From Viscum album (lineage: Eukaryota > Streptophyta > Magnoliopsida > Santalales > Viscaceae): a stretch of DNA of 64,000 bases. The position numbers were made by a program, and so were the translations under genes. The notes below the pieces were generated by a model. It was not told where the DNA came from. It worked only from the letters and a program-made list of their open reading frames with translations, and made no database searches. Shown here in pieces: positions 1 to 14,030 of this stretch; within the stretch, counting starts at the first letter, position 1; the number at the start of each line of letters is the position of its first letter. The DNA lies in the NCBI GenBank assembly GCA_963277665.1, contig OY728143.1, positions 536,272,394 to 536,336,393 on the forward strand. Direction: 5' to 3'.

Positions 1-457
1 GACTTTATCCACCATGTGATATAGTCTCGGTAGTTATCCTTGACTCATGTTTATGTAATGTTATGTGTTCCTTCCACATTCTTATATTTACAAGATCATA
101 TAATTCCATGTTTTTTTGTTATTAATTTGTATGTTTATTTATGAGACATGCCTTTTATGTTACCATGTTATTCCTTTTATCTCATAGTGTATGATTCATT
201 CCCATGTTTATTCCCTTACCAAGCTTTTTAGTACATCCCATTTTGTCTATGTATTCCCCAAGTTATCCTATACAGTTATAGGAGTTCAAAGGTAGTTAGG
301 GGATCATTATGTGTATTAATAAAAAAGATGTTTTATTCTTGTTTCATGCTTTATAATTACATACCTAGTCTTCCAAATACACTAGATTGTTCAATCATTG
401 GTTTGTATTAAGTTTAAAATCATGTAATATCATGAGTAAAAGGATAGGGTCACTATA
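1..457 (+). mobile_element. 3' part of the 5' LTR of a Tekay-type chromovirus
   Basis: This stretch aligns base for base with 8030-8489, the end of the 3' LTR of the same element, and stops just before a primer-binding site. The left part of the LTR lies outside the window. By eye the two LTR ends differ at close to one base in ten, so the insertion is old. The strand is set by the gag-pol order that follows. Confidence 0.85.
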
Positions 458-459
458 TT

Positions 460-470
460 TGGTATCAGAG
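460..470 (+). other. Primer-binding site of the first chromovirus
   Basis: TGGTATCAGAG begins three bases after the LTR end. This is the usual plant LTR-retrotransposon match to the 3' end of initiator methionine tRNA. Confidence 0.8.
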
Positions 471-1019
471 GATGATCTAGTTTTTTTGGGGGGGGATTAA
501 GACTAGAAAAATTTAGTAAGAACCCTAGGGATAATTATATCACCATGTATAACCTATATTGAAACTTAGGGAATCATACATTAGGATATACTTTTCATTT
601 ATAAGTTATTCCTTCCAATTTTATGGTTTCTTTTTTATATTATCATTAGATAAGTATTAAATAGCCCTAATTGTATTCTTTTTATATATGATTATTTAAT
701 GGTAATAAATAGTAGAACCCATGCTAACAACCAATGTCATAGGAAATGTGATAATTGCCCTAATAAAATTCCAAATCTGATGGGAATGGGAACTTAAAAC
801 TTTATGATAATACTAGCTCAATTGGCTTAAGTTATGAATAATAACTTGAATCGTGTGGCATTCCCTTCTCCTAAGAAAGATAAAGTTGTGGTTTAATCCT
901 TTATGTGACAAATACCACTTATCTTTAGTGTATCTTTTTATCCCCTTATTGTGAAATAATGTATTAACTCCATTGAGAAGATATTCTTTGTTCTCCAATT
1001 CTCAGAAGAAGAGAAATTC
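471..1019 (+). other. Leader and degraded 5' gag region, no readable protein
   Basis: This lies between the primer-binding site and the first recognisable gag motif. A G run sits near 488. I see no open frame of note; it is presumably the leader and the eroded gag start of the same element. Confidence 0.5.
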
Positions 1020-1595
1020 ATACTGTAATTTTATCATTTTGATGGCGAAGTAGACCAGTGGTGTACACTGATCAAAAACACAAATTCTAAGGAAGAAATT
1101 GATTCCATGTAATGGGAATCATTCAATAAAATGTTTTTCAATAAATATTTTCCCCAAACTCACCATCTTAAGATGGAGAGGGAGTTCCTCAGACTAAAGA
1201 AAAATGGAGATGATTTTATCAAGGCATACAAGGAAAGCTTCACAAGGATTTCATGATACACCTCTGGATTTTTTCTGAACACTGAAAGAAAGGTGGTCAC
1301 TTATTTAGTGTATTAAAGACGATTCTACTAAAATCCTTGGTGATTCGAGAATTTTAAAACTATGAGGAGATTGTATGATGTGACCTAAAGGCTAAGATGG
1401 AGATTGGTGACTCTCAGTGGTCTTGAGATAAAAAGAAAAAAATGGAGTTTAATATGGGAGGATCAATAGATAAATCCCATGAAGGAAAGAAAACCTAACA
1501 TTCCACATGTCAAAAGTGTGGGAAGAAGCATATCGGGAACTATCTAAAGGAAACCAAGAGATACTTTAAATGTGTAAGAGGGGGAATCTAGATAA
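1020..1595 (+). pseudogene. Ruined gag of the first chromovirus
   Basis: Translating the plus strand with tolerance for stops gives a retrotransposon Gag core: a tryptophan-containing segment, then a segment reading FNKMFFNKYFPQ and an EFLRLKKNGDDF block near 1100-1220, the usual capsid order. Near 1505-1550 a zinc-knuckle remnant reads CQKCGKKHIGNY, in which the last cysteine of CCHC is replaced. Several in-frame stops are present (for example near 1110 and 1254), so no Gag can be made. Gag would package the element RNA in cytoplasmic particles. Confidence 0.75.
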
Positions 1596-1799
1596 TTATT
1601 TCTAAAGGGATTTGAAGAATCCCACTAATGATAAAGAAGAAAGTAAGGTTTAGATCAAAACTCATCTTGTAGTGTAGTGTTTTAACTGAAAGGAACATAG
1701 GAATTATGTTATCCAATTCCCTAAGCCAAGGGTTTCTAGAGATAATCAAAAAAAGAACCACAAAGGTAGTAAGGAAGGGCATATTCTACCACTACTGTT

Positions 1800-4700
1800 G
1801 ATGTGGATGCAGACAATGATGTGTTGATAGGTACTCTAGTTATTCATTTATGAGTAGTGAACATACAATTTGATTCTAGTTCTAAATATTCTTTCATATC
1901 TTGAAATTTTAGTAGAACTATTCAAACACCACCTGAAAATATGAAGGTTGAGTTATCTGTGAGAACAGAGAATGGGGATATTATTACATATAAAGTATAT
2001 AACTCCTCCCTAGTTAATTTTTTTAGATTGAACCTCCCATAAAATTTCATCTTACTTCCTTTGGTGTATTTTGATACTATATTGGGAATGGATTGGTTAT
2101 CTTAATATAAATCCAACATCAACTATCAAGAAATGGATATCACTCTTCACATCCCAAGGAATCCCCCAATTATGTAGAAGTGTAAAGAGGGGGATGGATA
2201 TCCTTCAGAATCATCATCTCAATTGTGGATATTATTTCTTTATGAGCATGTATATCTAGCTCAAATGATTGAGATAAAGGAGAGGATCATGCTCTAAGAC
2301 ATGCCCATTGTGAGGGAATACATTGATGTTTTCCCTAAAGACTTTCATGGTTTTCCTCCTGACTGATAGGTTGAGTTCTCAATTGATATTATACTTGGAT
2401 ATCTTCCAATATCAAATAATCCTTATAATATGGACACCATTTAGTTGGAGGAACTAAATAAGTAGTTATAATAGAATCTAGACAAGAGTTTTATACACCC
2501 AAGTGCTTCACCGTGGGGTTCACTAGTCCTCTTCATCAAAAATGAGGATGGATCAATGCGCCTCTAAATTTATTATCATGAACATAACAAAATCATGATA
2601 ATGAACAAGTATCCCCTACCATGGATAGATGAATTGATTGATCAACTATGTGGGGAAAAGTATTTCTCTAAGGTGGATCTTTGATCAGGATATCACCTAT
2701 TAAATGTGAAGAAGAAATATATTCCTAAGACTACCTTTCAAATGAGGTATGGACACTATGAGTTTATAGTGATTCCATTAATACTCACTAATTCTCTATT
2801 AATTTTCAAGGATTAATGAATAGAGTATTTAGAGATTACCTCAAAAAATTTGTGGTAGTATTTATAGATGATATTATGATATACTCAAAGAGCAAGGAGG
2901 AGCATAAGGATCATTTGAATTCTATTCTAAAGACTTTGATAAGGGATCAACTACATGAAAAGTACAATAAATGTCAGTTTTTTATGGAGGAAGTATAATT
3001 CTTGGGGTATGTTATCACTATCAAAGAAATATCTATTGACCCTTCTAAAACAAAGGCAATTGAGGAGTAGCCCAGACCAACATTCATAATGGAGATCCGT
3101 AGTTTCCTCAGTCTATCTAGGTATTACTAATTATTTGTGTGGAACTTCTCAAAATTTTCAAACCCACTAAACAAGCTAACTCAAAAGGGATTAAAGTTTT
3201 TCTGGACTAGTGAATGTGAGGATTTCTTCAAAGAATTGAATAAGATGCTTATCACTGCACTAGTACTTACACTATCGATAAGTGGGGAACTTTTTTTGGT
3301 ATAAAATGGTACTTTAAAGAAGGTATTAAGCTATGTAATTATGAAAAATTATAAATTAATATCCAACACCTCAAGGAAGTTTAAATTTCATGATCAAAAC
3401 TATCGTACGCATGCTCTGAAGTTAGCGGTTGTGATCCTCGCATTGAAAATATGGTTTCATTATCTGTATGGGGAGAAGTGTGAGATATATACTAATCATA
3501 AGATCCTCAAATATATATTCACACATAAGGAGATTGATATGTTACATGGAAAATGGTTAGAGATTATCGAGGATTATGACTGCTCAATTCACTATCATCT
3601 TATTAAAGAAAATAAATTGGTAGATGCTCTAAGTAGAAAGGATACTATAACTTTATCAATGATGAAAATTGATAAGGATACAGTATTCTTAGACTTGAAA
3701 AGGATGGATATGGGAATCATAAAGGAAGGTACATCATCATTCCTTTCACAAATTATTTCTCAACCAAACCTTTTTGAGAAGATAAAGGATTCTCAAAGAG
3801 ATAATGTGGAAATTCAGAAGAAGGTGGAAGCTATAAAAAATGGGAAATCCTCAGATTTCAAACTTGATTAGGAATGAGTCATAAGATTTGGGTCACGACT
3901 ATGTGCACCATAAAATCATGAGATAAAGAAATAGATTTTTAATTATGGACATAGATCAACCTTACCTATTAACCCGGATAACATAAAGATGTATCAATAT
4001 CTATGAGAGCATGATTGGTGGGAAAATATGAAGAAGGAGATCACTGGATATACATCAAAGTTTCAGGTATATCAGCAAGTGAAAGATGAAAGGAAAAATT
4101 TTAGGGGAATGATGCAACCATTACTCATATCTATATAGAAATTGGAAAACATCACTATAGGATTTTTCACTAGACTTCCTAAGACATCTAGACGAAATAA
4201 TGCTATATGGATCATTATGGATCATCTTAAAAATACTACTCACTTTATTTCAATTTGAGAGGACTTATCACTCAACCAAATTGAACGAATATACATCATA
4301 GAAGTGGTGAGCCTTTATGGAGTACCATTATAGATTATATCTGATCATGATCCAAGATTTACCGCCAAGTTTTGGAAAAGTATCCAACATGCTCTAAATA
4401 CTGAGTTGAACTTTAGTATAGCTTATCACCCCCAAAATGATGGTCAATCTGAGCGAACTATTCAGACATTGGAAGATATGTTGAGAGCATGCTCAATGGA
4501 CTTCAAAGGAGTATGGGATCAACATCTTATATTGGTTGAATTCTATTACAACAATAGTTTCCACTCAAGTATCCAAATGGATCCATAAGAATCCCTTTAT
4601 GGGAACAGATATAGGACACCTACATGATGGGATGAAGTTAGTGAATGTAAGTTTTTGGGACCTGAAATAGTCAAAGAAATGGTGGAATAAGTGAAAACCA

Positions 4701-5200
4701 TTCAGAATCACATCAGGGTAGCCCAAATTCGATAGAATATCTATATAGATAATCATCGACGGGACTTAGAGTTTGAGGTTGATTACCAATTATTCTTCCA
4801 CATATATCTATGGAATAGGTTCATGAGATTTGGGAAGAAAGGAGAGCTAAGTCCCAGGTACATCATCCTCTTTTCAATTCTTGATCATGTCAGAGTTGTG
4901 GTCTATCAACTAGAACTTACACCAACTATATATCAAGTACATGATGCATTCCACATATCCCTCTTGAATAAGTACATACTAGATCCCTCACATGTACTAA
5001 ATTCAGAGGTGGTACAACTAGAAAATGATCTCTCTTATAAGGAGCATTCGGTGAAGATTTTATACCGTAGAGACATGGTTCTATGTAATAAGACCACTCA
5101 CCTAGTCAAAGTACTATAGAGAAACCATATGTGTGAAGAGGTCACATGGGAAATAGAGGAAGAAATGAAAGATAAGTACCCTCTCCTATTTTCACCTTAG
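1800..5200 (+). pseudogene. Ruined pol of a Tekay/Del-type chromovirus with terminal chromodomain
   Basis: The domains stand in Ty3/gypsy order. A protease remnant lies near 1870-1910, where the active-site D-S/T-G reads FDSSS. Reverse transcriptase lies at about 2330-3200, with the catalytic box as FIDDIMIYSKS. RNase H is at about 3240-3640. The integrase core is at about 4000-4760, with the SDHDPRF aspartate segment and HPQNDGQSERTIQ glutamate segment still visible. A C-terminal chromodomain-like module lies at about 4820-5190 and ends in a VTWEIEEEM segment. That last module places it with Tekay/Del chromoviruses, where it guides integration to heterochromatin. Many stops, several of the TGG-to-TAG or CGA-to-TGA kind, make it inactive. 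Confidence 0.9.
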
Positions 5201-5234
5201 TATGTAAAATAAAATTTCTAGGGTGAAATTTCAT

Positions 5235-5246
5235 AAGGGGGAAGAA
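5235..5246 (+). other. Polypurine tract before the 3' LTR
   Basis: AAGGGGGAAGAA directly precedes the TGTAATGACAG start of the 3' LTR. It would prime plus-strand DNA synthesis. Confidence 0.85.
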
Positions 5247-8200
5247 TGTAATGACAGAGAATTTTATCAATGGAATTTTTTTCTTATAGTTATGTCAGAA
5301 AAAAATACATCACATAGAGAAACCAATAAAAACATTATTTTCATAAATCAATAATGATACATTAGTCATAAAATAAACCAATAATAAATCCAACTATTAC
5401 AGTGAGATAATAAATAGAAAATAAGATAATAAGAATACGAAAATTTGGATATGCTCGATCCACTAGAATGACTGAACTTGTGAACAAAGTTATAGAAATA
5501 AAACATAACATTAATAATATAATATTCATTTTGAAGATTAAAAGATATAGACTTAAGATAAAGTATAATTAAATATAGAATGAATAAAATAAGTATAAAT
5601 TAAGGAACCTATATGACCATTATAAATCTGGCTTTTGGAATAGTAATTTGACTGTTAGGAATAGTAATCTAGCCATTAGAATAGTAATCTCACTTATGAA
5701 AGCATAAAATATAATCTAGGTATCTTATAAATAAAAAATGATATATTTATATCATGGTATAAGTAAATAAATGTTTTATAAATGATAAATTATGCGTTGG
5801 AATTTTTTTAAAACATAAATGTTTATTTATAATTTTATAATTAATATAATGATTTAAAAGAAAATTTATTTTCATAAAATAGATTCATAAATTAATATTA
5901 TGTTTTATTTTAATTATAATATAATTTTATGAAACCTTAATTAATTATTCAATGGGTTATAAAATCAATTATAATATTAAAATCAATATTTTTCAAATAA
6001 ATGATGATTTCATTTAAAATTTAAATTTCTCACATTTAGAAAATTATTTTTATAAAATGGATTCCATTTTTTAAATCTACACATCAAAAAATGGTTAGGG
6101 TGATTTTTTTTTAATTTTTCTAAAATAGTTGAATTTTTTGTGAATAGTGAAATATGATCATTTACGGTATTTAACAGTATAAGCTAAATAGATGAATTTT
6201 TGAGTCATGGATAATATAAGAACCCATTATCTTGAAACCACTTTCATTTATTACTGTATTTATTCATAGGAATCAGCACTATTTATATTTTTGAGCTAAA
6301 ATAATAAATTAATGAATATAATAATAAAAAACATATCTCTCCTCCCCCTATGAATACCACCCCTTTTCCTCGCACATTATAAGAAATGTAGCTGGTCAAT
6401 ATTCTACCTAATTACCTTCCTAATAATCTTACCTAAATACAAGAGATACCGATATCAACAAAAGACCAATTCCAAGTTCCATAAGGGTTCCTTCAAGGAG
6501 GTGATATTCAAGAGGTAACTTTCTCAAACAACCTCATTTAATTTCTTTTCTTCTTCTACCTTCTCCTCACCTCCTTCATCCATCAAATAATAATAAATCC
6601 AGTATATTTTATATTATATAATTTTATATTTCTAATGTAATATCTTCTATCCACATATTTTCTCATCTCATCTAATTTAAATAAATGAAATTTTGGTTCA
6701 AATTATAGTGGTTTACCGTCATCATGGATAATGATTTTTTGCTTTCCATTACCACATTCAAGACTGGTCATAAAACCATTATTATGATTAAATAAGATTT
6801 AAATATGTATATTACGACTTATTTCATGTTCATTAACTAATATATAAACATAATATACAATAAAATGAAACTAGATCGTGATGGTCATAAAACAACCAAA
6901 ATAAACTAAGCATTTGTCATTAACATTTTATAAAATGAATCATCATCATTTCATAAAAAATGATATATGGGACCATTTATAAAAATAAGTGAATTAATAA
7001 CATATAATTTCACTTCTATAGAATTATTCCAATTTTACAAGAACTTCCATAATTATACACAAGTGAACCAATTATGAAACCATGAAAACAAACTCTCTCA
7101 AAACAATGAAATTGAACATTATAACTCATCAAAATAGCCATAAATAAACTTAATAAAATTATAATAAATAAAATAAATGTAGAATAGGTTCTAAATTATG
7201 TAATTAAATAATCTAACTTGATTATCTAGGACATTAAGTGCAAGTGCATAACGCATTCTGACATAAGGTAAGGGATCTCTCTGAACCTCCATTTTTTCCT
7301 TTGGGTTACACCTTCTCACTCTTTACCCCAATTTATTTCTTCATTATTATTATACAATTCTTATAAATTCTATTTATATTTTCCACACATATTTATCTAG
7401 TTCAACTCAACCTTCTTTGAGGTGTAAATACATGTTTTAAAAGGTCCCCTTTTAGATTCTTCTTGATAAGCAAGCCCAATTAAAGGGAACTTCTTCATTT
7501 CTTACCCATTTTCAAGTATAATCCATAAAATATTTTGATCCACCAATAGTTTTATAAAATATCTCATTTTATCATGAAAAACTATTTTAGTTCATTTCTG
7601 GTATTATACAAACAATTGTACCTTTTTCATCTTTAAAGTCTCTTTAATATTTTCCCTTAAACCGCACTAAAGTGGCACATTTATAAAGTTTCTTAAACAC
7701 TATTTTTCATGTATTCACTTCAATTGGATATCATTATTCATGATCTATTCTTATTTTTATTTTATTATCATTCGTAAATTATTTAATCCCTTCTTTTATG
7801 GATACCATTATGATACACCCTTTAGTTATGCCTCATGACATGATTATGAAACTCATTTATTTCCATGGGTAACTCTTATGATTATTCCTTATATATTATT
7901 TCTTTATGTGGAACACATATTAATGTACACATTATGATGGGTGCACCCAAATAGAGCTCCAATTCATTGGTTAATGTTTTGTCTCATGAGACGTTATGTA
8001 TGAGATTAAGGAGTAAACTGAATCCATTATGAGACTTTGTCATTCATGTGATATAGTCTTGGTAGTTATTCTTGACTCATGTTTATGTCATGTTATGTGT
8101 TTCTGCCACATTCCTATGTTTCCAAGATCATATGATTCCATGTTCTTTATGTTATGTCTTCGTATGTTTATTCATGATCCGTGCCTTTTATATTTTCATG

Positions 8201-8489
8201 TTATTCCTTCTAACTCGTGTTCTATGATTCATTCTCATGTGTATTTCCTTACTGGACTTTTTAGGTCATCCATTTTTGTCTATGTATTCCCCAGGTTATC
8301 CTATGCAATTATAGGAGATCAAAGGAAGTTAGGAGCTCATTATGGATATTAATAAAAGGATGTTTTATTATAGTTTTATGCTTTCTAATTACATACCTAG
8401 TCTTCCAAAGACACTAGATTATTCAATCATTGGTTTGTATTAAGCTTAAAATCATGTAATATCAGGTGTAAAAGGCTAGGGTTGCTACA
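5247..8489 (+). mobile_element. 3' LTR of the first chromovirus, about 3.24 kb
   Basis: It starts TGTAATGACAG after the polypurine tract and ends GTTGCTACA, the place matching the 5' LTR end at 457. It is AT-rich and holds no gene. Its 5' part near 6060-6170 is recognisably homologous to the minus-strand LTR at 57560-57660, so the two chromoviruses are related. A plus frame at 8029-8352 is noncoding LTR sequence; its counterpart at 13575-13886 has a different end. Confidence 0.88.
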
Positions 8490-10815
8490 CATTGAATCCA
8501 ATACATGTATCAAAATTCAAAAAAAACAAAAATTAACTATCCCCAGATAGCATCAAGATCCATATCCCAGTCTTATGCTCCCTCTACTATGATGAAATAA
8601 TAGATCAAGAATCAACAAACATGTGTTTTCCCCTGTCCCTACCTACATCCATGAAGTCTATTTGGGTGCCATAAAGGTGGCCCAAGCAGGGTGTGAGATA
8701 AACTCAGTAGGCCACCGCTAATGGTGTCTAATGATATCAAATTGGTGGGTATATGATAAATTGTGTGTAGGTAATAATAAATTTGTAAGTAAAGTGTGGT
8801 AATAACCCACATAGGTTCGGGTTCCCATAGAACACCCATCCTCTGCTACCAGTTTCAGCCTAAGCCAGACTATCTTTGAGTGATCATTCAATAATGATTT
8901 AATTTAATAATGAAGTCTTAGGACCTGGCTCATATCCCAAGCATCCTCTGTGTATCATATCCAATAGGATGTGTATAATAATTTTATCAATAAAATGTAA
9001 GGATCTGACCGAATACAAGCTTGTGTTTTGGCTTGGTAGACGTGTCATAATAATCATTTAATAATTATTCAATTCAATGTAACTTGAGCCCGTCATTGGC
9101 ATTCCTAAGTTGGAACCCAGGTATCACTCTAGGTATAGCATGAACCAAACACCCTAGAAGCTCGTTCTAAGCATTCCTAAAAGGAATCCTAGTATCGCTC
9201 TAGGTGTGGTATAAAGTCACCTCTCACTGAGTCCATCCTTGGCAGTCCATGAAGGGAGACCAAGTGTCACTCATGGAGCATAATATAATTAGGCCTCAAA
9301 GTCCATATTTGGTTTTCCATAAGGAGTCCAAGTATCACTCAGCATATATAATCTAGCTACCAAAAGATTATATCCATGGTGTTCATATAAGAACCCATGT
9401 GTCACCCAAGGCACATAATAACTTTATTATAACATTCAATTATTCAATCCAGAAGAGTCCATATATGGCGATCCTAAATTGGAACCCACCTCTCACTCTC
9501 GGCATGTCAAGAAGAATGGTCATGGGCTCGTCGTATAACCATACCATATAATCTCACCATTTAATTCAATTGGTCATCAATTATATTCAATTAACTCACC
9601 TCAAAAGGTGTTTTAAATAAGGAATAAGCTTAGAAGTCCTAGCATCACATGAATCCTTCCATTCATTTCAAATTGGTCATTTAAATTATAAAATATGTCT
9701 CAAGCATAAGTGAACAAGATCATTGGTCGAAATCCTGGGGAAATGGACTTTTATTCCCTCCTACCATCATTCAATTCAATTTACAATTTAAGTAATTCAT
9801 TTGACATTCCTATGGAAAGGGGTAAAAGGCTACACCTCAAAGGTGAATCGATTACAAAGGGGGCACCCATGGTGGTTTAATCTAATTTGGAAACACACCA
9901 AGGGGTGGTTCATATTCAAGTTTCATCACCTTCAATTACACCTCAATGGGTATCATGGGTCATCTAGATCGAGCCCATCTATTCAATGTCAAACAATTTC
10001 CATTTATAAGCATCGCCTGAAATATCCATCGTGCGGCACAACGACATAATATATAAACACCCCAACTTTAAGGGGAAATCATGAGACCACATACCTTAGC
10101 TTGGTAGAGGAACACTTATCTGGTCTCAATCTATGATTTGATCTAGATCAGAAGAAAAATGAAGAATGGATAAACGCCCGGCGAAGATCCAACAAGATGA
10201 ACGGCTCTTGAATTGGACGTCAAATGAAATAATTTGATTTAAGCCTAGGAGAAGGCTTTAGGAGATCACCCAAGATAAGAGAGGCTGGCCACGACTGGAG
10301 AAAAAAGAAAAGAGGGGGAGGATTTAATCATTTAAGAATTAAGGGCAAAATAGTCATTTTCTATCAAAATATTGGGTTGCACGGTTTGACCGCATGGTTG
10401 GTCTAGCTGTGCACCAGTCATGCGCACCTCACTACCTCCAAACCCCCTCTCACGGTAATGGTGCACAGTTAGATAAATTGTGCTCCAATTGTGCATTTTT
10501 CCTCTACTAAAAACTATAGATCCCCTACATGGGTGTGCCACCCTGGTTGCATGGTTTCCTCGAATCGTGCTACCCTGGAGAGAGCCCTAGACCACCCCGG
10601 ATGGTTTACTCAAACCGTGCGGCTTGGGTTGCATGGTTTTTACTAACCGAGTGGCCCAGTTGTCTTCTCCAAAAACTTAGGTTTTGTGCTCCGAACAAGC
10701 TCGGGATACCCTTGTTTCCTCCATATCCTTATTAATCATCCATGTTAGGTCAAAATTAAAGAATTAAATGGAAATTAAAAGGTTGTGTACCTCATAGAAA
10801 ATTCGGGATCTTACG
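8490..10815 (-). mobile_element. Minus-strand gypsy LTR fragment, copy 1
   Basis: Read on the minus strand from 10815 the sequence begins GTAAGATCCCGAATTT, the style of start also seen at 59990 (TGTAAAGACCCAG). Its far end is cut by the first chromovirus LTR end at 8489. Inside, at about 9080-9520, is a degenerate tandem array of roughly 70-80 bases per unit, each with a segment like AACCCAGGTATCACTC. GCACGGTTT/AAACCGTGC inverted motifs lie near 10380-10640. I see no coding sequence in it. Confidence 0.65.
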
Positions 10816-11680
10816 GTGCGCATCCTTATTGCATGATGTTAAACTACATGGGTCGGTCTTCACATATGACCTTAAACTATCACTCAAACTATATGGGCAT
10901 TGATTATTATTCTTATGAGATTCATAGGACACCACTCTGAGGTTCAAACCCAACATCCCCGAATACACATCTCCTCCAATGTGATGCTCATAGGATTTCC
11001 TTTCTAGGATACCTTAAGTTGATATACTTATTTTTTTTGTTTATTCCTAGAGTTCAATTTTCCTTATCCTCACCATATATGGGCCTGTAATTAGTGGTAA
11101 TCCCTAACCGCACTATCTTTTGTTTAGTTATTAACAAAAAAGATGACTATGAAAGGTCTGCCCACGTGTAAGTCCCCTGCTATTCATTTCTAGGTACTTT
11201 TCACCTAGTAGTTGTTCTTATTGCACGATGTTGAGTAGGATGGACCGGTCCTCACATACAACCTTAAACTATCTCACTCAAAATATATGATCTTTGATTC
11301 ATGTTCTTATAGGATATGTAGGACACCGCTCTTACGTTATAACCCAACATCCTTGAATACAAATCTTCACATATATTGAGCATAGGAATAATTTTAATGT
11401 TGTTATACATGGAAAATACTATGTTACTTGATATATGGGTGTGATGACTCATGTTGGTTTTATCCTTAATTATGATTCATGTTGTATGCATTATGGGATA
11501 ATTTAAAATATGCATTATAATTGATCAATTTACTAAACATGTAGTAATATCACACTATCCATGTGGGAGATTTGGAGATTAACTAATGTTGTATTGTTAT
11601 AATAAACAAAAAAAAAATATGATAATAAGGGCTAATGTCATCAAATTGATGATATCTGATAGCTAATTGTAAATATCTCT
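10816..11680 (+). mobile_element. Relic with Tat-type noncoding boxes, copy 1
   Basis: It has two internal copies, near 10820-10990 and 11220-11390, of a composite block: a TGACCTTAAACTAT-like piece, then a piece resembling the ACTACGTGG...GATACGTAGG...TTCAAACCCAAC box. The same pieces recur in the LTR and 3' untranslated region of the large Tat element (for example 22450-22518 and 34855-34930). Here the CG dinucleotides of the box are largely changed to TG or CA. I therefore read it as an old Tat-lineage noncoding remnant. No coding sequence is visible. Confidence 0.55.
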
Positions 11681-14030
11681 TTTTGTGAATAGTGAAATAT
11701 GATAATTTACGATATTTAACATTATAAGCTAAATATATGAATTCTTGAGTCATGGATGATGTAATAACCCATTATCTAGAATCCACCTTCACCACTTATA
11801 GTATTAGTCATAGGAATCAGCACTATTGATATCCTTGAGCTAAAATAATAAATTAATGAATATAATAATCAAAAACACCTCTCCCCCCTATAAATACCAC
11901 CCCTTCTTATCACACATTATAAGGCATGTAGCTTGTCAATATTCTAGCCAATTCCATTCCTAAGAATCTTCCCTAAATACAAGATCTACTGGTCTCAACA
12001 AAATACCAATTTCAAGTTCCTTAAGGGTTCCTTCAAGGAGGTGATATCCAAGAGGTAACTTTCTCAAACAACCTCGTTTAATTTATTTTCTTCTTCTACC
12101 TTCTCCTCACCTCCTTCATCCATCAAATCATAATAACTCCAGTATCTTTTATATACTGTAATTTTATATTTATAATTTAATATCTTATGTCTACCTCGTT
12201 TCTCATCTCCTCTTATTCAAATAAATGAAACTGTAGTCTAAATTATAGCGGTTTACCGTCATCATGGATAATGATTTTTTGTTTTCCATTACCACCTTCA
12301 AGACTGGTCATAAAACCATTATTATGGTTAAATAAAATTTCAATATGTATATTATAACTTATTTCATGTTCATGAACTAATATATAAACATAATATACAA
12401 TAAAATTAAACTAGTTTGTGATGTTTGTAAAAACCACCAAAATAAACTAAACATTTGTCATTAACATTTTATAAAATGAATCATCATAATTTCATAAAAC
12501 AAAATGATATATGGGACCATTTAAACATTTTTAAGTGAATTTATAACATATAATTTCACTTTTGGGTAATTCTTCCAATTTTACAAGAACTTCTATAATT
12601 ATACACAAATTAACCGATCATGAAACCATGAAAATGAATGCTCCCAAAACAATAAAATTGAACATTATAACTCATCAAAATGGCCATAAATGAACTTAAT
12701 AAAATTATAATAAATAAAATACATGTATAATTGGTTCTGAATTATGTAATTAAAGAATATAATTTGATTATCAAGGACATTAAGTGTGAGTTCATAATGC
12801 ATTCGGATATAAGGTAAGGGATCTCTCTGAACCTCCATTTTTTCCTTTGGGTTACATTTTATCTCTCTTTATCCCAATGTATTTATTCATTATTATTATA
12901 TAATTATTATAAATTCTATTTATATGTTCCACACATATGTATTTAGTTCAATTCACCCTTCTTTTATGGGGAAATACAGTTTTTAAAAGGTCCCCTTCCA
13001 GATTTCTCTTGATAAGCAAGCCTGATTAAAGGGAACTTCTTCATTTTTTACCCATTTTCAAGTATACTCCATAAACTATTTTAAGCCACCATTATTTTTA
13101 TAAAATATATAATTTTATCATGAAAAACTATTTTAGTTCATTTCTGGTTTTATACAAACAATTATGTCTTTTTCATCATTAAAGACTCTTTAATATTTTC
13201 CCTTAAAGCGCACTAAAGTGGCACATTTCTAAAGATTCCTAAACACTCTTTTTCATGTATTCACTTCAATTGGACATAATTATTCATGATATATTCTTAT
13301 TTTTATTTTATGATCATCCATAAATGATTTAATCCCTTCTTTCATAGATACCATTATGATGCACCCTTTGGTTATGCCTTATGACATGATTATGAAACTC
13401 ATTTATTTCCATGGGTAACCCTTATGATTATTCCTTATGTATGATTTCTTTATGTGGAACATATATGAATGTACATATTATGGTGGTTGAACCCAAATGG
13501 CACTCTAATGCATTGGTTAATTTTTTGTCTCATGAGACGTTATGTATGAGATTAAGGAGTAAACCTAATCCATTATGAGACTTTGTCCTTCATGTGATAT
13601 AGTCTTAGTAGTTATCCTTGACTCATGTTTATGTCATGTTATGTGTTGCTGTAACATTCCTATGTTTTCAAGATCATATGATTCCATGTTATTTATTTTA
13701 TGTCTTCATATGTTTATTCATGATCCATGCCTTTTATATTGTCATGTTATTCCTTCCAACTCATGTTCTATGATTCATTATCATGTTTATTCCCTTAGTG
13801 GGATTTTTAGCTCATCCCTTTTTGTCTATGTATTCCCCAGGTTATCCTATGCAGTTATAGGAGCTCAAGTTAGGAGGTCATTATAGAGATTAATAAAAAG
13901 ATGTTTTATTCTAGTTTTATGCTTTCTAATTACGTACCTAGTCTTCCAAAGGCACTAGATTATTCGATCATTGGTTTGTATTAAGCTTAAAATCATGTAA
14001 TATCATGTGTAAAGGGATAGGGTTGCTACA
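11681..14030 (+). mobile_element. Duplicated 3' part of the chromovirus LTR
   Basis: It matches 6135-8489 throughout and ends GTTGCTACA at 14030. It is LTR sequence without gag-pol, produced by the tandem duplication and not by a separate integration. Confidence 0.85.

Larger units (their letters stand above)
6135..11680. repeat. Tandem duplication, unit 1 (about 5.5 kb)
   Basis: Everything from TTTTTGTGAATAGTG at about 6135 to AAATATCTCT at 11680 is repeated in the same order and orientation in the next 5.5 kb. The unit starts inside the chromovirus 3' LTR, crosses the LTR end, and takes in a minus-strand LTR fragment and a relic with Tat-type boxes. The unit boundaries match no element boundary, so this is a genomic tandem duplication and not two insertions. 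Confidence 0.9.

Noticed and set aside
8029..8352. Cys/His/Met-rich plus frame, also present at 13575-13886, as a possible conserved small protein
   Set aside because: It lies within an LTR and its end differs between the duplicated copies. The 5' LTR copy at 1-457 is not kept as coding.
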